A stretch of DNA of 18,046 bases from Oscillospiraceae bacterium (GTDB taxonomy: Bacteria; Bacillota; Clostridia; Oscillospirales; Oscillospiraceae), in contig JAEDJR010000019.1 in NCBI GenBank assembly GCA_016296235.1, positions 1 to 18,046 on the forward strand, in the 5' to 3' direction. A program made the translations under genes and the position numbers. Below the pieces are notes generated by a model that was not told the origin of the DNA, did not search any database, and was given only the letters and a program-made list of their open reading frames with translations. The stretch's first letter is position 1; each line of letters opens with the position of its first letter. Shown here piece after piece: positions 13,701-18,046 of this stretch.

Positions 13701-13780
13701 CGCACCCCCAAGCCTCCCCTGCGTAAGGGGAGGTGGCCCGCAGGGCCGGAGGGGTCGTTTGCTGCCAGCAAAATTTGCAT
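13701..13780. repeat. Host-type hairpin repeat inside the phage late operon
   Basis: This segment has CCTCCCCTGCGTAAGGGGAGG followed by GGCCCGCAGGGCC, closely matching the inverted right half of the element at 3573-3782. It ends with AGCAAAATTTGC, similar to that element's terminus. It fills the 112-bp gap between two phage genes, so it is not needed for coding and forms hairpins in the late mRNA. Confidence 0.7.
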
Positions 13781-13783
13781 TTA

Positions 13784-13978
13784 TCATTCTGCATTCTCAT
13801 CCCCATAGGCCCGCTCCGCACTGTAGCCCATGAGCTGTGCGAAGGCGGCCCGATCCTCCTGGATCCGCCGCAGCTCCTGCTCCTGGGGTGCGGGGAGCTG
13901 CGGCCGGGCCGTCCGGGATTGCCGTCCCAGCCAGAATCCCAGGGCCAGCAGCGCCGCTGCCATCAGAACCTCCAGCAT
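13784..13978 (-). CDS. Small phage membrane protein, 64 aa
   Basis: One N-terminal membrane segment (LEVLMAAALLALGFWLG) is followed by a short charged cytoplasmic or virion part. That part has PQEQELRRIQEDRAAFAQLM and ends SAERAYG plus a few residues. The ATG begins one base after the stop of the nozzle gene, with AAAGGGGGAG upstream, so translation is coupled. I recall similar 'QLMxYxxxxAYG' endings in small proteins of Clostridia phages, but the function is unknown. A role in tail assembly or DNA entry across the membrane is possible. Confidence 0.72.
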   Translation of the reverse strand: MLEVLMAAALLALGFWLGRQSRTARPQLPAPQEQELRRIQEDRAAFAQLMGYSAERAYGDENAE

Positions 13979-13979
13979 C

Positions 13980-16085
13980 TCATCTCCCCCTTTCCATGAG
14001 ACTGGCCGTCATCTCCGCGGAGACGATGGACATATCGCATCCCGGCTCCCGGTTTTCCAGCCGCAGGGCAAAGTACCGCACATGGCGGCAGTTGGGCTTT
14101 CGCACGGCCACATGGGCAAACCGCCGCACCCCCAGGAACCGGAAGGCCAGATTTCTGGGCGTCAGCCGCCAGCTGCGGCACTCCATGGGTGTCAGGTCGG
14201 TGCGCTGCTCCAGATCCGTGGCATAGGAGAGGGTAATGACCGTGTCGGTGTCGGACCGGGTGGCCAGCACCACCCGTCGGACGTGCTTCAGCCGCTGATC
14301 GGTGCCAAAGGTCTGGGCCGGGAACTGATAGATCTTCTCAATGGCCCCGCCGTAGTCCCGGAAATTCCGGGAGAACTGGCTGATGCGCCCCTGGCTGTCC
14401 AGGTGGTAGATCCGGCGGCTGCCGGTGAAGGGCAGCCCCTCGTCGGCCCCATCGGGCAGACTGTCCCCCCGGAAAAAGTCCACGGCGGCAATGCTTGTGA
14501 AATAGAACCAGCTGGGCCGGTCGGGGGACGACAGGCCGTGATCCCACACGAAGGCCTCTCCCCCGGCGCAGACCCAGTATCGTTCTCCGTCCTCCAGGGC
14601 GCAGACCGGCTGGCTGTGCCGCACGGCCTCCAGCAGGCCCGGCTGACGGTCTCCGCCGTTGACCCGGCGGCTGATGCAGCGCACCTGGTTTTCCAGGGCC
14701 GCCGTGGTGTCCTCCAGGCGGCAGACCCCGGCGTAGCTGCTGCACCACACCAGGTTGTTCTCCACCAGCCGGATGGTCCAGGGCAGGTCGCAGCCCAGAA
14801 CGGCGTTGACCGGCGTGTAGTCCAGGGTCAGGTGGGCCCGGTCTCCGATGGTGGCGGTGCCCAGCAGGCACCGGCCCACGGCGTGCTCCTTGAACACCAC
14901 CAGATACCCCGCCTGCTGGCCGAAGCCCGTCACCGGCTCCAGGTTGTCCCCGGCCAGATTGTAGCTGTCCATGGGGAAGTAGCCCGGATCCATGGCGATG
15001 TGGCTGCCGTTCCAGAAATAGGCGTTGGGCTGGGCCTCAGACCCGGCTAAAATCAGCACAGCCCCGCCGGTTCCGCCGTAGACGCAGCCAAAGCGGCAGT
15101 CCATGACGCTCTGTCTGGCGTCGGGGTTGGCCTTGCTGTAGGTAATCCGCACCGTATTCAGCTCCGGCGGATCCTGCACCGGCGGCGCCGCCGTAAAGGT
15201 CACGGTGCCTGCTTCCAAATCCGCCGCCCAGGCAGAGGTTTCGGCCCCGTCCACCTCCACGCGGTCGATGGAATCCACCCCCTGCACCGGCAGATGGTAC
15301 ACCCGCACTCCCACGGTGAATACCACGCTGACCGCCGCGCCGTCTTCCGGCGCCGTGTTCAGGGTCACGGTCAGCTTGTCGTCGGAGAGGGTGTATTCCG
15401 CGGGATCCAGCAGGGTGGTTCCCACATACACCTGCTCCACGGAGGCCACCGGCTCCCCGTCCTGGGTCTCGTAGTGAAACTGGGCGGCGGTGCCGTTGGC
15501 CGTGAAGCTGACGCCCCGGCTCTCCCGGGCGGCGTGATACCACACGGTCTTTTGGGGGCTGAGCCGGTTTTCCGGCTGATACAGATCTCCGCTGCCGTCG
15601 GGCTCACAGTTGATGACGGTCACGGGCACATAGGCCTCCACATCCGCCGCCGTCAGCCGCTGTCCGTCCCAGGTAATTTTCTTGAACGCCCCCGTGGTCT
15701 TGTAGAGCAATGCGTCCTGATACCGCAGAAACGTTCCCCGCACCTGGGGCAGGCCGCCGCAGAGCTTTTCCAGGGTCATGTCCATCCCCGGCACCCCGGC
15801 ATAGAGGCCGTCGCCGATGTGGGCCACAGCCCTGCCCCAGTAGAGCCGGTCATGGCAGCACAACCCCGTGCCCAGGGCCGCCGTGGTCAGAAACTCCTGC
15901 CCGTCCCGGCAGCCCAGCACCCCATCCCGCCACCAGAGATTCCGCATCTCCGGACTCTCGTCAGCGTTCATCCGATACTCCAGCTCCCGGAGGTTCAATC
16001 CCCCGGACAGGTTCCGGAACGCCACGGTTTTCTCCGCAGGCGGCGAAGGCAGCTGCCCCGATGAAATCAAAAACTTGTTTGCCAT
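13980..16085 (-). CDS. P22 gp10/T7 gp12-like tail nozzle or DNA-stabilisation protein
   Basis: This is a 701-aa beta-rich structural protein. Its N-terminus contains FRNLSGGLNLRELEYRMNAD (23-42) and SPEMRNLWWRDGVLGCRDG (44-62), the typical opening of stopper/nozzle proteins that plug the head-tail channel. An inserted Ig-like region lies at about 175-320 (WYHAARESRGVSFTANG; VYVGTTLLDPAEYTL). The propeller-like core follows, with FPMDSYNLAGDN and GYLVVFKEHAVGRC (about 370-406). It is longer than P22 gp10 (about 470 aa) and nearer T7 gp12. GGAGG lies 5 nt before the ATG. It follows the adaptor gene, as in P22. The assignment rests on pattern, order and size. Confidence 0.72.
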   Translation of the reverse strand: MANKFLISSGQLPSPPAEKTVAFRNLSGGLNLRELEYRMNADESPEMRNLWWRDGVLGCRDGQEFLTTAALGTGLCCHDRLYWGRAVAHIGDGLYAGVPGMDMTLEKLCGGLPQVRGTFLRYQDALLYKTTGAFKKITWDGQRLTAADVEAYVPVTVINCEPDGSGDLYQPENRLSPQKTVWYHAARESRGVSFTANGTAAQFHYETQDGEPVASVEQVYVGTTLLDPAEYTLSDDKLTVTLNTAPEDGAAVSVVFTVGVRVYHLPVQGVDSIDRVEVDGAETSAWAADLEAGTVTFTAAPPVQDPPELNTVRITYSKANPDARQSVMDCRFGCVYGGTGGAVLILAGSEAQPNAYFWNGSHIAMDPGYFPMDSYNLAGDNLEPVTGFGQQAGYLVVFKEHAVGRCLLGTATIGDRAHLTLDYTPVNAVLGCDLPWTIRLVENNLVWCSSYAGVCRLEDTTAALENQVRCISRRVNGGDRQPGLLEAVRHSQPVCALEDGERYWVCAGGEAFVWDHGLSSPDRPSWFYFTSIAAVDFFRGDSLPDGADEGLPFTGSRRIYHLDSQGRISQFSRNFRDYGGAIEKIYQFPAQTFGTDQRLKHVRRVVLATRSDTDTVITLSYATDLEQRTDLTPMECRSWRLTPRNLAFRFLGVRRFAHVAVRKPNCRHVRYFALRLENREPGCDMSIVSAEMTASLMERGR

Positions 16086-16125
16086 ATCTCCCTCCCGCCC
16101 CGAAAACGATTTTGCATGTTACAAT

Positions 16126-16734
16126 TCATTCCCCCATTGCCCCATAGGCGTCCTGGGTCACGCCGCCCTGCATCACGATTCCCTCCTGGAGCCGTGCAAG
16201 CTTCCGTTCAAACTCATTGTACAGGGTGCCGTAGAGGAAATTGTTGTCCTCCATGGCCAGATGGGCGGCCACATAGTAGGCCAGAGCCGTCTGAGCCTCC
16301 GGCGGGCAGTCCAGGAACTCGTCCTCCCCCGGGGTGCCTTCCGGCGCCATGGGATAGCGGAAATACTCCAGCCAGAACCGCCCGGCCCACTGCCGGTCGA
16401 TCCAGATCTGCCGTCCGCCCACCACCCGGAAGTTCTGGAAGGGCTGAACCTGTCCCTGTCCATCCATCCGCAGCAGTCCCCCTGCCACCTGGTAGCAGTC
16501 GTTGGGCAGATCATAGACCAGAATCTGCCCCACCTGCTCCGGCGCAGCCAACTCCACCGCAGCCCGCAGCCGCCGGGTGGAGGTAGCCAGGTAATGCAGG
16601 CCGTCCCGCACCAGCGCCGGAATCCGGGCGTCCAGATCCGCCTGGTTGTTGTAGGTCAGGGGAATCTCCTTTCCCGCCACCGAATACTGATTGAGAAGCT
16701 GCAGCGCAAACCGCTTCAATTCCCCATAGGTCAC
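16126..16734 (-). CDS. Phage head-tail adaptor, P22 gp4/T7 gp11-like
   Basis: This 202-aa mainly helical protein begins (V)TYGELKRFALQLLNQYS. It has DARIPALVRDGLHYLAT, a beta stretch (VYDLPNDCYQ; GGRQIWIDRQWAGRFWLEYF), and a helical C-terminus with QTALAYYVAAHLAMEDNNFLYGTLYNEFERKL. The C-terminal pattern of small residues and a long helix is typical of ring-forming adaptors below the portal. Size and position between coat and nozzle genes fit. I chose GTG at 16734 because AGGAGG lies 7 nt upstream; the open frame continues upstream into the hairpin repeat, which is unlikely coding. An alternative GTG at 16740 is too close to the site. Confidence 0.72.
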   Translation of the reverse strand: MTYGELKRFALQLLNQYSVAGKEIPLTYNNQADLDARIPALVRDGLHYLATSTRRLRAAVELAAPEQVGQILVYDLPNDCYQVAGGLLRMDGQGQVQPFQNFRVVGGRQIWIDRQWAGRFWLEYFRYPMAPEGTPGEDEFLDCPPEAQTALAYYVAAHLAMEDNNFLYGTLYNEFERKLARLQEGIVMQGGVTQDAYGAMGE

Positions 16735-16783
16735 TTTCACTCCTCCTCTTTGCAAATCCATGATCCCGCAAGCGCAGCATACG

Positions 16784-16840
16784 CAAAAGATGACCGCACC
16801 AAGGCTCCCCTGCGTAAGGGGAGCTTTGGTGCGTCGGACC
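16784..16840. repeat. Copy of host hairpin repeat between capsid and adaptor genes
   Basis: Bases 16784-16825 are identical over 42 bp to 3598-3639 in the host intergenic element. With the following GTGCG they fold into a long imperfect hairpin (GCACCAAGGCTCCCCTG with the AAGGGGAGCTTTGGTGC arm). In minus-strand mRNA the hairpin lies just after the capsid stop and could stabilise the capsid message or reduce read-through. There is no proper U-tract, so it is not called a terminator. Confidence 0.8.
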
Positions 16841-16845
16841 AAGCC

Positions 16846-17952
16846 TTATGCCAGGGCAGCGCTGCCCACGGCCTTGGCCTTGTTGTCGCTGCCGCACTCC
16901 GCCACGGTGATGACGGTGTTGGAGCCGATGGTCACCTGGGCGCCGGAGCCGGTCAGAACCGTCCAGCCGGACACATCGCCGTCATAGGCCACGCTCTGGG
17001 CCGCAGTACCCAGCTTATAGCGCCAGGAGCAGCCCTCCTCAGGCACACCGGGGTTCACAAGAATGGAGGCCTTGCCGTCGCCGGTCAGGGCGGCGGTAAC
17101 GTTGAGGTTCCGCAGCACCGCCTGGGAGCCGTGGTAGAAGATGGCGTCAGCCTTCTCCTCCAGGACGAAGCAGTCGTAGACCACGCGGCCCTCCACCAGC
17201 CAGCCGCTGATGCCGGGGGGATTGTCGTGGGTCTTGTAGTCCTCCAGCTGTCTGGGGCCCACGGCGGCGCTGGGGTGGGTCAGCAGGAAGGCGCAGCCGG
17301 CAGGCAGGCGGGCCGAGGGCACCTTGACGATTTTGCAGCCGTCCACCTCGCCGATGACGCCCTTTTTCAGCAGCTCCTGGGAGCTGTCGCCGCCGCGGAT
17401 AAAGGCGGGATCCTGCTTGAGCAGGTTGGCGAAGCGGTAGGAGCAGAAGGCCACCCTACCCTTGTCGGGGACATTCTTGTCGCCCAGCTGTTCCATGGCC
17501 GCCAGGAACATCTCATAGGCGTTGTCCTTGGTGATGGCCGCGGAGGAGAAGTTGCCCCGCTTGGTGGCCTCGGCGGCCAGCTTGCGGAACACATAGCTGT
17601 CGAACTCGGGGACCCACACCTCCTGCAGCTGCCGGGACAGAGCCTTACCGGCGTCCATGACCATCTCCGACTGGGTCTTGTCGCCCTTGTCGATGATAAA
17701 GGTGAAGGCCCGGTCGCGGCCCAGGGTCATGGTCTGGACGTTGCGGGTCAGGTCGTCGGGCACGCCGTAGCGGTGCTCGCCGGAGCGGCTGTAGTCGCTC
17801 ATGGCCACAGTGGGGATGGAGTAGACGTTGACCGTGCGGACGCCGGTGAACGAGTATTCGTTCTTCAGCGCCAGCATGGCCTGGGACTCTTTGGAGAACC
17901 GCTCGTCCACTTTTTTGGCATACTTGCTTGCCAGATTTCTGTTGTCGCTCAT
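16846..17952 (-). CDS. Phage major capsid protein
   Basis: This 368-aa protein has the features of coat proteins with the HK97 fold of the P22/N4-gp56-like kind: a charged N-terminal helix, VNVYSIPTVAMSDYSRSGEH, TLGRDRAFTFIIDKGDK (an E-loop-like region), and helical segments with ALSRQLQEVWVPEFDSYVFR. The characteristic block GVIGEVDGCKIVKVPSARLP (199-218) and a THPSAAV segment follow. Residues after about 285 form a separate small beta domain, possibly a decoration-type extension. The ATG is preceded by AAGGAAG at 8-nt spacing. It is bounded by a terminator upstream and a hairpin downstream, suggesting its own transcription unit or level control. Confidence 0.85.
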   Translation of the reverse strand: MSDNRNLASKYAKKVDERFSKESQAMLALKNEYSFTGVRTVNVYSIPTVAMSDYSRSGEHRYGVPDDLTRNVQTMTLGRDRAFTFIIDKGDKTQSEMVMDAGKALSRQLQEVWVPEFDSYVFRKLAAEATKRGNFSSAAITKDNAYEMFLAAMEQLGDKNVPDKGRVAFCSYRFANLLKQDPAFIRGGDSSQELLKKGVIGEVDGCKIVKVPSARLPAGCAFLLTHPSAAVGPRQLEDYKTHDNPPGISGWLVEGRVVYDCFVLEEKADAIFYHGSQAVLRNLNVTAALTGDGKASILVNPGVPEEGCSWRYKLGTAAQSVAYDGDVSGWTVLTGSGAQVTIGSNTVITVAECGSDNKAKAVGSAALA

Positions 17953-18016
17953 GTTCGCATCTTCCTTTCAGAAAAATCTATCTTCCACGCCCTTCGGCGC
18001 AAAAGCCGCAGGAATC

Positions 18017-18046
18017 AAAAAAGGGCGGCCAACGGCCACCCTTTTC
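18017..18046 (-). terminator. Terminator upstream of the capsid gene
   Basis: In minus orientation a 12-bp stem (AAAAGGGTGGCC with GGCCGCCCTTTT, one G-U pair, 3-base loop) is followed by more U residues. It would end the transcript of the preceding phage gene beyond the window edge. The 64 bases from there to the capsid ATG hold no clear promoter consensus. Confidence 0.75.

Larger units (their letters stand above)
7188..18046 (-). mobile_element. Prophage late region (structural and lysis genes), partial
   Basis: Fourteen minus-strand genes run without interruption from capsid (right) to a small acidic protein (left). They include recognisable capsid, adaptor, nozzle, tail fibres, XhlA-like protein, holin and amidase. 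There is no tape measure, tail tube or sheath gene between head and fibre genes, which suggests a short-tailed virion. The left end is near 7188, next to a truncated gene; the right end is outside the window. No integrase, repressor, portal or terminase is present here, so activity as a lysogen cannot be judged. Confidence 0.85.

Noticed and set aside
16735..16842. Longer N-terminus of the adaptor protein reaching into the hairpin repeat
   Set aside because: The added residues come from the repeat sequence itself; AGGAGG is placed for the GTG at 16734.

Overview
The window looks like a GC-rich gut Clostridia chromosome, most likely Oscillospiraceae. This is inferred from strong AGGAGG-type Shine-Dalgarno sites, Firmicutes-type proteins (a PrdX-like editing deacylase, a DarB-like CBS protein, an r1t-type holin) and dispersed hairpin-rich intergenic repeats. 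No rRNA, tRNA or CRISPR was seen, and the species cannot be fixed from this sequence.

Positions 1-7063 are host chromosome. A minus-strand operon with a visible promoter (3476-3504) and terminator (121-150) encodes three proteins: an unusual cytoplasmic ParB-like/BMP-domain fusion, a metallophosphoesterase whose GTG start overlaps the preceding stop, and a PrdX/YbaK-like prolyl-tRNA editing protein. Upstream lie a 210-bp hairpin repeat, a two-CBS-domain protein resembling the c-di-AMP receptor DarB/CbpB, and a cysteine desulfurase. The desulfurase start codon overlaps the stop of a possible 7-codon leader ORF and is also paired in an 11-bp hairpin. Back-to-back promoters around a GGGAAG-N6-CTTCCC palindrome (5698-5715) separate it from a plus-strand pair: 5-formyltetrahydrofolate cyclo-ligase and a small membrane protein, overlapping by ATGA. 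An 18-bp-stem terminator closes this part. Just after it sits an AT-rich, apparently truncated gene start (7087-7187).

Positions 7188-18046 are part of a prophage, or possibly a phage contig fused to host sequence. All genes are on the minus strand, so they read from right to left: terminator, major capsid protein, gp4-like head-tail adaptor, P22 gp10/T7 gp12-like nozzle or stopper protein, small membrane protein, two tail fibres (one with collagen-like triplets), a lower-GC cassette of small proteins, XhlA-like protein, r1t-type holin, amidase endolysin, a 511-aa Gln/Ala-rich protein and a small acidic protein. The coat, adaptor, nozzle, fibre order, with no tape measure or tail tube gene, suggests a short-tailed phage with P22-like logic, which is uncommon among described Firmicutes phages. 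Terminase, portal, integrase and lysogeny genes are not in the window.

The host repeat family also occurs twice inside the phage late operon. One copy shares 42 bp exactly with the copy near 3600, so the phage has either resided long in this lineage or carries the element itself.
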